From NCBI RefSeq assembly GCF_030124145.1, contig NZ_JASKMS010000020.1:104589-168588 (forward strand): DNA of 64,000 bases, written 5' to 3'. Origin of the DNA: Streptomyces sp. 378 (GTDB lineage Bacteria > Actinomycetota > Actinomycetes > Streptomycetales > Streptomycetaceae). The position numbers and the translations under genes were made by a program. The notes under the pieces are model-generated. The model saw only the letters and a program-made list of their open reading frames with translations. It did not search any database and was not told where the DNA came from. Position 1 is the first letter of the stretch; each line of letters starts with the position of its first letter. Shown here piece by piece: positions 52,817 to 61,721 of the stretch.

Positions 52817-54475
52817 TTGACGGACCTGGGGGAAGCACCGGGCGGAGGCGGCGCCGAGGAGCAGGGGACCCTGGAGCGCCTGCTCTCGGTGGTGGGCGCG
52901 GGAGCCGTGGAGTTGCACACGGCCCCGGAGGGACTGCGGACGAGCGTCACCGGCGTCCATGTGCTGGACGCGCTGGAACCCGTGATCAGACCGCGGGAGT
53001 TACTGCTCGCCGTCGGTGTCGACCCGCGCTCGGCGCACGCCGTCGACGTGGTGCGCCGGGCCGGTGAGGCCGGTGCGGCGGGTGTGGTGTTCGGCCCGGG
53101 GCGGCCGGAGCCCACCGCGCGGGCGTTGCGGGCGGCCGCGGAGGAGAGCGGCACGGCGGTGTTCTTCCGCACCGCCTGGTGCACCTGGGCACAGCTCGTG
53201 GGGGTGCTGAGAGCGGGGCTGGCCGCGGCGGGTGTCCACCCTGTGCCGGCGACCGGCGGTGTGCGTCTGGGCGATCTGGACTCGCTGGCCGACGCGGTGG
53301 CGGCCCTGGTGGGAGGCTCGGTGACCATCGAGGACACGGAGTCGCGGGTGCTGGCGTACTCCTCCACCGAGGAGAACGTGGACGAGATGCGCCGGCTGAC
53401 CATCCTCGGCCGTCGGGTGCCGCCCTGGCGGGTGGCGGCCATGCGGGAGGCGGGGTTCTTCCAGGCTCTGTGGGGTGCGGGCGATGTGCTGCACCGGCCC
53501 GCCCACGGCCAGGATCCGGAGCGTCTGGTCGGCGCCGTGCGGGCGGGCGGAGAGGCGCTGGGGTCCCTCTGGGTGGCGGCGGTCGCCGGCCGCCCGCTCG
53601 CGCCGAACGCGGCGGAGACGCTGCGCGCCGCCGCCCGGGCCGCCGCCGCCCACCTGTTGCATCACCGCACCCACCGCTCGGACGACCGCTTGGTGGAGGA
53701 TGCGGCCCGGGCGCTGCTGGAGGACCGTGGATCCGTCGAGGTGCTCGCGGAGCGGGCCTCGCTGCCGCCCCGGCAGCCCTGTGCCGTCCTGGCGGTCGGA
53801 ACCGGCTCGGGCCGCTACGAGGACGATGCCCCGTCCGGGCTGTACGGGCTGCTCACCCTGCACTGCGCGGCGCTGGGCCACCGTGTCGTGGTGGTCCCGG
53901 CGGGCGGCAGGACCCTGGTGCTGCTGACCGGGCTGGAGCACGACCCGGGGCGGGCGGACGGTCAGGTGCGGCGGCTCGGGGAAGCACTGGCCGATCAGCT
54001 GTCGGCGACGATCGGCCCGGCGGTGAAGGTGGGGCTGGGCCACGTGGTCCCCGGCTTGGCAGGGGCGCCCGCATCACGCCGGTCGGCCGAGCAAACCCTG
54101 CAGGCGCTCATCGCGGCCCCCGGGCCGCGCACGGTCGCGCGGAGCGAGGACGTCGCCGACACCGTGGGAATCCTCCAGGTCGTCGACGCCCTGCGGGACG
54201 TGGTGCTGCCACCCGGGACCTCGGTGGCCCGGCTGAGGGAGTTCGACGCCGATCACAGCGGCGGCTGCCTGGTGGAGACCCTGCGCGCCTACCTCGACCA
54301 CTTCGGTGACGTGTCGGCCGCCTCGCGGGCGCTGGGCGTGCATTCCAACAGCCTGCGCTACCGGTTGCGCAGGATCACGCAGGTGTCGGGGCTGGACCTG
54401 GAGAGTCCCGACGCCCGGCTGCTCGCCCAGGTGCAGTTGCGTCTGAGCCGGGACTCCGACGGCGCACGGCCTTGA
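52817..54475 (+). CDS. PucR/CdaR-type transcriptional regulator with a TTA codon
   Basis: Product of 552 aa. The N-terminal PucR-like domain (about 20-140) precedes a GAF-like centre (VLAYSSTEENVDEMRRLTILG) and a GGDEF-like remnant (VLAVGTGSGRYEDDAPSGLYG). The C-terminal HTH_30 is LVETLRAYLDHFGDVSAASR with VHSNSLRYRLRRI. The start is TTG at 52817, with GGGGAGG 5 nt upstream. Codon 62 (53000-53002) is TTA, which in Streptomyces needs the bldA tRNA. The decarboxylase 243 bp downstream on the same strand is a plausible target, as is an effector not seen here. Confidence 0.92.
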   Translation: MTDLGEAPGGGGAEEQGTLERLLSVVGAGAVELHTAPEGLRTSVTGVHVLDALEPVIRPRELLLAVGVDPRSAHAVDVVRRAGEAGAAGVVFGPGRPEPTARALRAAAEESGTAVFFRTAWCTWAQLVGVLRAGLAAAGVHPVPATGGVRLGDLDSLADAVAALVGGSVTIEDTESRVLAYSSTEENVDEMRRLTILGRRVPPWRVAAMREAGFFQALWGAGDVLHRPAHGQDPERLVGAVRAGGEALGSLWVAAVAGRPLAPNAAETLRAAARAAAAHLLHHRTHRSDDRLVEDAARALLEDRGSVEVLAERASLPPRQPCAVLAVGTGSGRYEDDAPSGLYGLLTLHCAALGHRVVVVPAGGRTLVLLTGLEHDPGRADGQVRRLGEALADQLSATIGPAVKVGLGHVVPGLAGAPASRRSAEQTLQALIAAPGPRTVARSEDVADTVGILQVVDALRDVVLPPGTSVARLREFDADHSGGCLVETLRAYLDHFGDVSAASRALGVHSNSLRYRLRRITQVSGLDLESPDARLLAQVQLRLSRDSDGARP

Positions 54476-54718
54476 GCGAACGGCACGAGGCGGCCTCGGA
54501 CGCGCGTCGCCTTGGCCGCGGCCACCGCCGAAGGGCCGCTCCTTCGTCGTACCGCACAACGCCCGTGCCCGACACGGAGGTTGTCGCACCCCGGTGCTGT
54601 GGGCGGGGCCCGCGTCTTTGACGACTCGACGAAGACGCCCTCCGGGCGCGGACAGCAGCCTGGTACTCCACCCGGGGGCGGACCCGGGCGTTGCGCGTAC
54701 GACACCGGAAGGCTCACC
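54476..54718 (+). other. Promoter-bearing gap before the decarboxylase gene
   Basis: No gene is visible in these 243 bp. The region probably contains the promoter of the decarboxylase. I saw no clear operator. Confidence 0.35.
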
Positions 54719-56077
54719 ATGACCGGACTGACCCCCGCCGCCGAGCGGCGTGAACGGATCCTCCAGGAAGCGGTGCGACAGGGACTGCTGGACGCCGGGC
54801 AGTCCCAGCTCGCCGCCTTCGTCGACCTCGACGGCGTCGCGGCGACCGTCGCGTCCCTGCACCGCGCCTTTCCCGCTCCGCCGCGTGTGCTGCACGCGTT
54901 CGCCGCCAAGGCGAACTGCCTGGTGCCGGTGCTGGCGGAGCTGCGGCGGCTCGGCATGGGTTGCGAGGTGGCCACCGCGGGTGAACTGGCCCGTGCGCTG
55001 GCCGCCGGGTTCGCGCCGGATCGGATCGTCTTCGACTCTCCGGCCAAGACGGAGGCCGAACTGCGGCACGCCCTCGGCCTGGGGGTGACCGTCAACGCCG
55101 ACAACTACCAGGAACTGGCCAGAATCGACCGGGCACTGGGCGGGCGTGTGCCGGTGTCGCGGATCGGGGTGCGCGTCAACTCCCAGCTCGGCGGCGGCAG
55201 CATCGCCGCGATGAGCACGGCGACGAGCACCTCCAAGTTCGGCGTCCCCCTGGCGGACCCGGGAAGCCGGCGGCGTCTGCTGCGCGCCTACCACGACCAC
55301 CCGTGGCTGACCTGGGTGCACACCCACGCCGGTTCGCAGGGCTGTCCGCTCGACCTCATGGCCGGCGGGGTCGCGCAGGCCGTGGCGTTCGCCGAGGAGG
55401 TCAACGCCTCACTCGGCCGGCGCCAGGTCGTCGGCATCGACATCGGCGGCGGGCTCCCCGTCAACTTCGCCGACGACGAGACCACGCCCACCTTCGGCAC
55501 GTACGTCCGGCAGCTGCGCGCCCAGGCGCCCGCGCTGTTCTCCGGCGGGTACGAGATCGTCACCGAGTTCGGGCGTTCCGTCCTCGCGAAGAACGGGTTC
55601 ACCGCCGCGTACGTCGAGTACACGAAGAGCGTGGGCGGCCGGCCGATCGCGGTCACCCACGCCGGGGTGCAGGTGGCCACCCGGACGGTGTTCAACCCCG
55701 ACGCGTGGCCCCTGCGGATCGAGGTGCACGACAGGAGCGGCACCGCCAAGCGCGGCGGATCGGTCCGCCAGGACATCGCGGGGCCCGCCTGCTTCGCCGG
55801 GGACCTGCTGGCCCGTGACCGCGCGTTGCCGCTCCTGGAGCCCGGCGACCTCATCACCGTCCCGGACACCGGCGCCTACTACTTCTCGACGCCCTTCCAC
55901 TACAACAGCCTGCCCGAACCGGCCGTGCACGGGGTCCGCACGAGCGGTGACGGCACGGTCCGCTTCGAACTCCTGCGTCCCGCGCAGGATCCGTGGGACG
56001 TGCCGGTGCCTGGCCCGGGCGGACGGGACACTCCCCCGCGGCGACGAGCGCACGAGACCGTCCACGGCGTCGGATAG
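54719..56077 (+). CDS. Fold-III PLP decarboxylase-like enzyme (LysA/Y4yA type)
   Basis: Product of 452 aa from the ATG at 54719 with GGAAGG upstream. The PLP-binding lysine is in LHAFAAKANCLV near residue 68. Other alanine-racemase-fold features are EVATAGEL, the His of THAGSQG, the phosphate loop GIDIGGGLP near 241, the late Cys/Asp in ACFAGDLLARD, and the Tyr in PDTGAYYFSTPF. This resembles diaminopimelate decarboxylases but diverges in the substrate motif, which reads CFAGD rather than CESGD. A secondary-metabolic or Y4yA-like role is likely, and true lysA is probably elsewhere. The next gene starts 10 bp later. Confidence 0.85.
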   Translation: MTGLTPAAERRERILQEAVRQGLLDAGQSQLAAFVDLDGVAATVASLHRAFPAPPRVLHAFAAKANCLVPVLAELRRLGMGCEVATAGELARALAAGFAPDRIVFDSPAKTEAELRHALGLGVTVNADNYQELARIDRALGGRVPVSRIGVRVNSQLGGGSIAAMSTATSTSKFGVPLADPGSRRRLLRAYHDHPWLTWVHTHAGSQGCPLDLMAGGVAQAVAFAEEVNASLGRRQVVGIDIGGGLPVNFADDETTPTFGTYVRQLRAQAPALFSGGYEIVTEFGRSVLAKNGFTAAYVEYTKSVGGRPIAVTHAGVQVATRTVFNPDAWPLRIEVHDRSGTAKRGGSVRQDIAGPACFAGDLLARDRALPLLEPGDLITVPDTGAYYFSTPFHYNSLPEPAVHGVRTSGDGTVRFELLRPAQDPWDVPVPGPGGRDTPPRRRAHETVHGVG

Positions 56078-56087
56078 GGAGCACCGA

Positions 56088-56294
56088 GTGGCACAGACCG
56101 ACCGTCGGGGACCCGGCCGGGACGGACCGCTCCTCAGCCAGCGCGCCGCGATCGTCTTCCTGCTGGCAGCCCTGGTCGGCATCGGTGCCACTGTCCTGGC
56201 GGCGCTGGCCGGCAACGGGTGGCCGGTCGCGGTGAGCGTCGGGGGCGGGGTGGTGGGCCCGGCCGTCCTGTTCTTCCACCAGATCATCGACTAG
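56088..56294 (+). CDS. 68-aa membrane protein coupled to the decarboxylase
   Basis: Small protein from a GTG at 56088 with GGGAG upstream, 10 bp past the decarboxylase stop. A polar arginine-rich N-terminus is followed by two transmembrane helices (AAIVFLLAALVGIGATVLAAL and a second ending at FFHQIID). I recognise no family. Tight spacing and matching strand suggest it serves the decarboxylase product or substrate at the membrane. Confidence 0.72.
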   Translation: MAQTDRRGPGRDGPLLSQRAAIVFLLAALVGIGATVLAALAGNGWPVAVSVGGGVVGPAVLFFHQIID

Positions 56295-56296
56295 GG

Positions 56297-56336
56297 CGAG
56301 CGGTTCCCGCTTCGGCGTCGCCGCGGGAACCGCTCG
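56297..56336. terminator. Bidirectional hairpin terminator
   Basis: Perfect 14-bp arms 56297-56310 and 56323-56336 with a GC-rich 12-nt loop lie between convergent genes, 2 bp after one stop and 13 bp before the other. Confidence 0.85.
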
Positions 56337-56349
56337 TCCGGCTCTCCCG

Positions 56350-59085
56350 TTACGGCATCCTGTCCCCCAGCAGTGCCAGGTTCTCGATGGCGGCGAGGCC
56401 GTACAGCGCGGTGTCGTTCGTGGACACCCAGGTGGCCTCACTGCCCGGCACGAGTGCGGCCGGGCCGTTCAGCTTCTCCGTCCGCCAGGGCGCGGACTCC
56501 TTGTAGCCGTCGGAGTTGTAGAACTTCTCCCACGCCCGCTTGGCGAGCTTCTCGTCGCCGGTCTTGACGGCCGCGTACGCGTCGAGGCGCGAGTGGCCCT
56601 GGAAGAGCAGCAGGTTGCCGAAGTGGGAGCCGTACCGGGCCGCCTGCTCGGCCTTGGTGGCGTTGAAGTAGCGGCAGTAGTCGAAGTACGCCTCGTTGAA
56701 CTTCGGCATGTCGACGAGGTCGATGAGCTCGGCGCACAGCTCGTTGAGGCCGAAGACGGCCGACAGGTGCGAGACCTCCACCTTGGGGGCCCCGGCGACG
56801 GCGAACCTGCCGGTGTCCAGGTCGTACAGGCCGCTGCCCTGGACGAAGCCGTTGGGCTGGGCGGCGATGGTCTCCATGGTGGACAGCACACGCGCCTTGG
56901 CCTTCTCCCACTTGGGGCCCTTGCGTTCCCACTCGGTCAGCCACGCCGAGACCAGGCCGCTCCAGTCGGTGCCGAAGCCGATCGACAGGGCGTGCCGGTC
57001 GGGGGTGTACGGCTCGGTGCGGATCTTGCGGAGCGGGTCGAGGGCGAGGAACGTCTCGTCGGAGTCGACGTTGGCGTGCATGAGGTCGCCGACGCGTTCG
57101 TCCGCCGTGAGGAAGTAGTAGTAGCGCCGGTAGGTGGTGTTGGCGATGCGCTGCTGCTTGGCGCTGTCGGCGAAGTGCTGCACGCCGTGCCGGGTGCCGA
57201 GGCCCGCCCATTGGCCCAGGTGGTAGACGTCGACCTCGCCGGTGTGCCGGGTCATCGCCTCCGCGAAGCGGAAGATGTCGGCGCGGCCGGAGCGCAGGTA
57301 GGCGAACCAGAGCCACAGGTCCGGCGACAGTTCGGAGTTGTCCCAGGCGTAGCCGCCGATGTCGTACCGCCACTGGTGCCGGAACGTGTCGTAGGTGTGC
57401 ATGATGTCGCCGTAGTCCCAGAAGCCGTACCAGCGGCGCTGTTCCACCTGGTCCTTGTAGTACGTGAAGAGGAAGTCGAGGTGGTCCTCGATCTTCGCCT
57501 TGGCCGGGGTGGAGCGGTCGGGCTCGGAGTACAGGTTCGGCCCGAAGACCTTGGCCTTGATGAGCTGCTTGGGCGGGGCGGCCAGCTGCGGCAGCACGCG
57601 GACGGCTTCGACCTGCTCGGCGAGCCGGTCCGGGCTCGGGGTCGAGTCGTTGGCCCAGAAGAGTAGTTCGGAGGTGCGGGCGATGCCGTACGGGGTGCCG
57701 AACTCCGGCTCGTAGTCCTCGTAGGTGATGTTGAGGCCTTCGAGCTGTTCGGGGTGGGTGTCCTGGCCCATGCCGTCGTGGTAGAAGCGCATGTCCATGG
57801 GCTGCGCCTCGGGCGACCAGAGCCAGAGGGTGACCTCGGCCTCGTCGGTGTGGGCGTCCCGGATGTCGAGCTGGGCGGGGAACTTCTCCCAGAAGTCGCG
57901 CAGTCCGAAGGAGAACCCGCCGCTCGCCCCGCCGACGTAGCCGAAGCCGGAGGCGCGCCGGCCACCGCCCGCGGCGACCCAGCCGTGGCCCTTCTTGGTG
58001 CGCTTGCGCAGCGTGAACCCGTCGGCGGAGAGCTGGGAGAGGGTGTAGTCGCCCCATTCGGGGATGTACTGCAACCGGGTCGTCACCCGCTGGTCCCAGG
58101 TGGCGGGATCGGGCAGCTTCTTGCCCTCGAACTGGGCCGCCTGCACGGCCGCGCCCGGGTCCCGGCGCAGTCCGGTGATGCCCTTGACGGCCTCGCGGAG
58201 CATTCCGGTGCCGTCGCCGCCGATGCGGATGTGACGGTCGTACGACTCGTCGCGCAGGGGCACGGTGAAGCGGACTCCGAGGCCGCGGACGAAGTCGCCA
58301 CTGGCCTTGCCCGGCTCCTGCTTGCCGTCGTAGGTGATGGTGTGCACCATGCGGAAGGAGTCGGCGCCCGCGTAGAAGTAGAGCCTGATCGAGAAGGGCA
58401 GCCAGCTGCGGCCGCCCTTGCGGTGCTTGCCGTCGACGCGCACGACCGCGCGGACCGGACCCGCCTGCTCGACCTCGACCTTGGAGATCGCGCCGTCGAA
58501 GCGCTCGGTCTTGACCGCGCCCTGGTCCTCGTCCTCGATCTCGGGCTGGCGGATCAGCACGAGCCGGCCGTTCTTCGCGATCTCGGTGGAGCCCCGGGTG
58601 ACGGACTTGACGATCGTGGAGCCGGACGTGCCGATCTTCGCGGTGATGACGCCGGTCGAGATGCCGATGGTGCCGCCGCGCTTCTCGACGGTCACCTTCT
58701 TCTCGGGTGCGGCGGGTGTTCCGGCGGCGAGGGTGAGCTTTCCGTCCCCCGACGCGACGGCGTGCGCGGTCCACTTGAGGGACCCGTCGGGCCAGTAGGC
58801 GATCGGCCAGGACTGCACGGGTACGGCCTTGCCGCCGGCGTCCGTCAGTGCGAAGGTCTGGTCCTTCTGGTAGGCGCCCTTGGGCCACGGGACGCCGACG
58901 GTGGAGCCCGGCGCCGCGCCGAGGCCGCCGTCCTCCAGCCAGTCCAGGGTCACCGGGTCGGCGTCGGCCGGCTCGGCTCCGGGGACGGCCTGCGCGTCCT
59001 GTGTCCCCAGGGCCCAGCTGAACTGGGCGGCGGCTCCGGCGACGGCGGCCGCCTTGAGGAGGTTCCTACGGGGGATGGGAGACAT
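56350..59085 (-). CDS. Tat-exported PcRGLX/YetA-like protein (putative rhamnogalacturonan exolyase)
   Basis: Product of 911 aa from the ATG at 59085. A Tat signal (SPIPRRNLLKAAAVAGAAA) ends near AQA. The mature protein starts with a beta-sandwich region (VTLDWLEDGGLGAAPGSTVG, WPIAYWPDGSLKWTAHAV). The centre and C-terminal half is an (alpha/alpha) barrel with many Trp/Tyr/His clusters (WYGFWDYGDIMHTYDTFRH, HYLGQWAGLGTRHG-like). This matches, from memory, the PcRGLX/YetA family that includes PL26 exo-rhamnogalacturonan lyases. The ABC-transporter neighbours and a YesL-like protein support pectin-derived sugar use. No catalytic residue could be verified. Confidence 0.75.
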   Translation of the reverse strand: MSPIPRRNLLKAAAVAGAAAQFSWALGTQDAQAVPGAEPADADPVTLDWLEDGGLGAAPGSTVGVPWPKGAYQKDQTFALTDAGGKAVPVQSWPIAYWPDGSLKWTAHAVASGDGKLTLAAGTPAAPEKKVTVEKRGGTIGISTGVITAKIGTSGSTIVKSVTRGSTEIAKNGRLVLIRQPEIEDEDQGAVKTERFDGAISKVEVEQAGPVRAVVRVDGKHRKGGRSWLPFSIRLYFYAGADSFRMVHTITYDGKQEPGKASGDFVRGLGVRFTVPLRDESYDRHIRIGGDGTGMLREAVKGITGLRRDPGAAVQAAQFEGKKLPDPATWDQRVTTRLQYIPEWGDYTLSQLSADGFTLRKRTKKGHGWVAAGGGRRASGFGYVGGASGGFSFGLRDFWEKFPAQLDIRDAHTDEAEVTLWLWSPEAQPMDMRFYHDGMGQDTHPEQLEGLNITYEDYEPEFGTPYGIARTSELLFWANDSTPSPDRLAEQVEAVRVLPQLAAPPKQLIKAKVFGPNLYSEPDRSTPAKAKIEDHLDFLFTYYKDQVEQRRWYGFWDYGDIMHTYDTFRHQWRYDIGGYAWDNSELSPDLWLWFAYLRSGRADIFRFAEAMTRHTGEVDVYHLGQWAGLGTRHGVQHFADSAKQQRIANTTYRRYYYFLTADERVGDLMHANVDSDETFLALDPLRKIRTEPYTPDRHALSIGFGTDWSGLVSAWLTEWERKGPKWEKAKARVLSTMETIAAQPNGFVQGSGLYDLDTGRFAVAGAPKVEVSHLSAVFGLNELCAELIDLVDMPKFNEAYFDYCRYFNATKAEQAARYGSHFGNLLLFQGHSRLDAYAAVKTGDEKLAKRAWEKFYNSDGYKESAPWRTEKLNGPAALVPGSEATWVSTNDTALYGLAAIENLALLGDRMP

Positions 59086-59198
59086 AAAGAGGCTGCCTTT
59101 CCTTGTCCGTGCGGGAAGCACATCCGTGCGCTGGTCAGGGGCATGACAGTGAGAGGCGCGGCGTCCTGGACGCCGGCCTGGGACGAGGGCACCGCCGG

Positions 59199-59789
59199 TC
59201 AGCGGTGCCGGTACCGCTCCTCCACGGCGACGGCCGCCGCCGCGACGGCCCCGAGGACGGGGACCGCCAGCGGCGCGGTGAACCAGGCGGACACGGCCAC
59301 CACGGCCAGCCCGGTGATGATCAGGAAGGACCCGGCCGGGTCGAGGACCGTCCGGCGCCAGGCGGACGCGAGCAGGGTCCGCCAGCGGGCGCCCGGCTCC
59401 CAGACCGCCGCCGCGCGCAGCCCCGCCACGACGAGGCCGATCAGTGCGAGCACTCCGACGGCCCCGACCAGCGGCCCGCCGGGAATCCCCGCACGGACCG
59501 CCTGGACGTCCACCCAGACCGCGGCCACCGCCGCCCACCCGGCGAGCCCTGCGAGCCACCCGCCGCGCACGGCCGTGCGGAAGTCGGCGACGAACTCCCG
59601 CCGGCCACCGCCCTCGTGAGCGGCACGGCGCCGCAGGTGCCGTGCCCCGGCGGCGAAGGCGGCGGGATACGTGACGACCCCCAGCGACGCCACCGCGATC
59701 CACACCCCCGTCAGCAGACACTCGGCGAACACACCGAACCGCTCGGCGAAGGCCGACTCCCCCCGTGCCTTCACTCGGGTCCCAGCCAT
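59199..59789 (-). CDS. YesL/DUF624-like membrane protein
   Basis: Product of 196 aa from the ATG at 59789 (MAGTRVKARGES). About five transmembrane helices are visible. The N-terminal FGVFAECLLTGVWIAVASLG and the FVADFRTAVRGGWLAGL segment are typical of the DUF624 family, whose Bacillus member YesL lies beside the yes rhamnogalacturonan genes. Function unknown, but it tracks with carbohydrate ABC transporters. It is 9 bp past the second permease and 113 bp before the lyase. Confidence 0.82.
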   Translation of the reverse strand: MAGTRVKARGESAFAERFGVFAECLLTGVWIAVASLGVVTYPAAFAAGARHLRRRAAHEGGGRREFVADFRTAVRGGWLAGLAGWAAVAAVWVDVQAVRAGIPGGPLVGAVGVLALIGLVVAGLRAAAVWEPGARWRTLLASAWRRTVLDPAGSFLIITGLAVVAVSAWFTAPLAVPVLGAVAAAAVAVEERYRHR

Positions 59790-59796
59790 GCTCACC

Positions 59797-60723
59797 TCAG
59801 CCCTTCAGACCGGACGTCGCCATGCCGTCGATCAGATACCGCTGGAAGGCGAGGAAGAAGGCGAGGACCGGCAGCAGGGCCACCAGCGACATGGCGATCA
59901 TGCCGCCGTAGTTGGCCAGTCCCTCCTGGTCGACGAACATCTTCAGGCCGAGCGAGACCGTGTACTTGTCGGGCTCGTTGAGGTAGATCAGCGGGCCCAT
60001 GAAGTCGTTCCAGGAGTTGATGAAGGTGAAGATGGCGCTGGTGATCAGGGCCGGACGGCTCAGCGGCAGCACGATCGACCAGTAGATCCGGAAGTGCCCG
60101 CAGCCGTCGAGGCGGGCCGCCTCGTCGAGTTCCTTGGGCATGTTGCGCATGAACTGCACCATCAGGAAGACGAAGAACGCCTCGATGGCCAGGTACTTCC
60201 CGAGCAGCAGCGGCGTGTAGGTATTGATCATCTCCATGTTGCGGAACAGCACGTACTGCGGGATCAGCAGCACGTGGTAGGGCAGCAGGAGCGTGCCGAT
60301 CATCAACGTGAAGAGCAGATTGCGGCCGGCGAAGCGGATCCTCGCGAAGGCGTAGGCCGTCAGCGAACAGGACACCAGGATCCCGATCACGGAACCGACC
60401 GCGAGGAACAGCGAGTTGAAGAAGAACGTGGAGATCGGGATGTCGGCGATGCCGTCGGCGAGACTCTTGTAGTTGGCGATGACCGGGTCGGCCGGGAGAA
60501 GGTCCAGACTGCCGACGATCTCCTCGCTCTTCTTGAAGGACCCGCCGATGACCCAGATCACCGGGTAGAGGATCACCGCGAGGATCAGCAGCGACCCGAG
60601 GTGCCAGGCGAGGGAGCCGGGCAGCTTGTGACGGAGCGCCCCGCCTCCGACGGAGGGCTTGATATCGGTGGCCGATGGGGGTGCCCCCTGATCGAGCGGA
60701 GTCGAGAGATTGGGGGAGCTCAT
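59797..60723 (-). CDS. Carbohydrate ABC transporter permease (MalG/YesQ type)
   Basis: CUT1-family inner membrane permease, 308 aa. Six transmembrane helices are visible after a cytoplasmic N-terminal stretch. The EAA loop contacting the ATPase is KELDEAARLDGCGHFRIYW with LPLSRPAL near residue 200. The C-terminus RYLIDGMATSGLKG is typical of MalG-type permeases. It overlaps the first permease by 4 bp (ATGA). The operon lacks its own ATPase; a shared MsiK-type ATPase, common in Streptomyces, would be needed. Confidence 0.92.
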   Translation of the reverse strand: MSSPNLSTPLDQGAPPSATDIKPSVGGGALRHKLPGSLAWHLGSLLILAVILYPVIWVIGGSFKKSEEIVGSLDLLPADPVIANYKSLADGIADIPISTFFFNSLFLAVGSVIGILVSCSLTAYAFARIRFAGRNLLFTLMIGTLLLPYHVLLIPQYVLFRNMEMINTYTPLLLGKYLAIEAFFVFLMVQFMRNMPKELDEAARLDGCGHFRIYWSIVLPLSRPALITSAIFTFINSWNDFMGPLIYLNEPDKYTVSLGLKMFVDQEGLANYGGMIAMSLVALLPVLAFFLAFQRYLIDGMATSGLKG

Positions 60724-61721
60724 CGGGCGCCCTCCTCGTAGTGCACCCAGCGCTTCTGGGACCAGAACAGCACCGCCGTCACCAGGGCCACCGCGACGAG
60801 CAGCATCCAGGCCATCGCGGAGGCCAGACCCATCCGGCTGTTCTCGAAGCCCTGGACGTAGAGGTAGCAGGTATAGACCATCGAGCCGTCGGCCGGACCA
60901 CAGGCGTTGCCTCCGGCGCCGCCGCCGACGATGTACGCCGAGCTGAAGATCTGGAAGGAGTGGATCGTCTCCAGCAGGACGTTGAAGAAGAGCACCGGGG
61001 AGATCATCGGGAGCGTGATGTTCCAGAACCGCCGCAGCTTGCCCGCCCCGTCGACCTCGGCCGCCTCGTACAGCTCACGCGGGACCTGCTTGAGGCCGGC
61101 CAGGAAGATGACCATCGGCGCGCCGAACTGCCAGACGGTGAGCGCCACCAGGCTGTAGATGATCATGTCCGGGTCGCCGGTCCAGCCGCCGACGTCGATC
61201 CCGAACATCTTCTGGGTACGGTCGACGATCGCGTCGTCCGAGAAGATCGCCTTCCAGACGATCGCGATGGAGACGCTCGCGCCGATCAGCGACGGCGCGT
61301 AGAAGGCGGCCCGGTAGAAGGCCTGCCCGCGCCGGCTCTGGGCGAGCAGCAGCGCCACACCGAGGGCCGCGACCAGCTTGAGCGGCGTTCCGACGACGAC
61401 GTACCAGACCGTCACCTCCACCGAGTGGCGCCAGCGGGGATCGCCGAACATCTCGGAGAAGTTGTCGAAGCCGATCCACTTGGGCGCGTCGAACAGGTTG
61501 TAGTCGGTGAACGCGAAGTAGAGCGAGGCGACCATCGGGCCCGCGGTGAGCAGCAGGAACCCGGCGATCCAGGGAGACATGAAGAGATAGCCGGCCAGGT
61601 TCTCCCGGCGCCGCCGCCGCTTGAGGGCGGCGGGGCGCGCGGGCTGCACCGGACCGTGCCGCGGCTCGGAGTCCTGGGACAGGCCCTCCATCGCAGGGGC
61701 GTGTGTCACGGTGGTTCCCAT
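60720..61721 (-). CDS. Carbohydrate ABC transporter permease (MalF/YesP type)
   Basis: CUT1-family permease, 333 aa. An Arg/Lys-rich N-terminal cytoplasmic stretch precedes six transmembrane helices (AGYLFMSPWIAGFLLLTAG onward). The EAA loop is ELYEAAEVDGAGKLRRFW with ITLPMISPVL. The ATG overlaps the substrate-binding gene by 1 bp (TGATG), so it is cotranslated. Confidence 0.92.
   Translation of the reverse strand: MGTTVTHAPAMEGLSQDSEPRHGPVQPARPAALKRRRRRENLAGYLFMSPWIAGFLLLTAGPMVASLYFAFTDYNLFDAPKWIGFDNFSEMFGDPRWRHSVEVTVWYVVVGTPLKLVAALGVALLLAQSRRGQAFYRAAFYAPSLIGASVSIAIVWKAIFSDDAIVDRTQKMFGIDVGGWTGDPDMIIYSLVALTVWQFGAPMVIFLAGLKQVPRELYEAAEVDGAGKLRRFWNITLPMISPVLFFNVLLETIHSFQIFSSAYIVGGGAGGNACGPADGSMVYTCYLYVQGFENSRMGLASAMAWMLLVAVALVTAVLFWSQKRWVHYEEGAR

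Noticed and set aside
46894..53442. Leftward open frame of 2182 codons
   Set aside because: Only the last 408 codons are a gene. The rest crosses a tRNA and several opposite-strand genes, and its translation is Arg/Pro/Gly shadow sequence typical of high-GC DNA.
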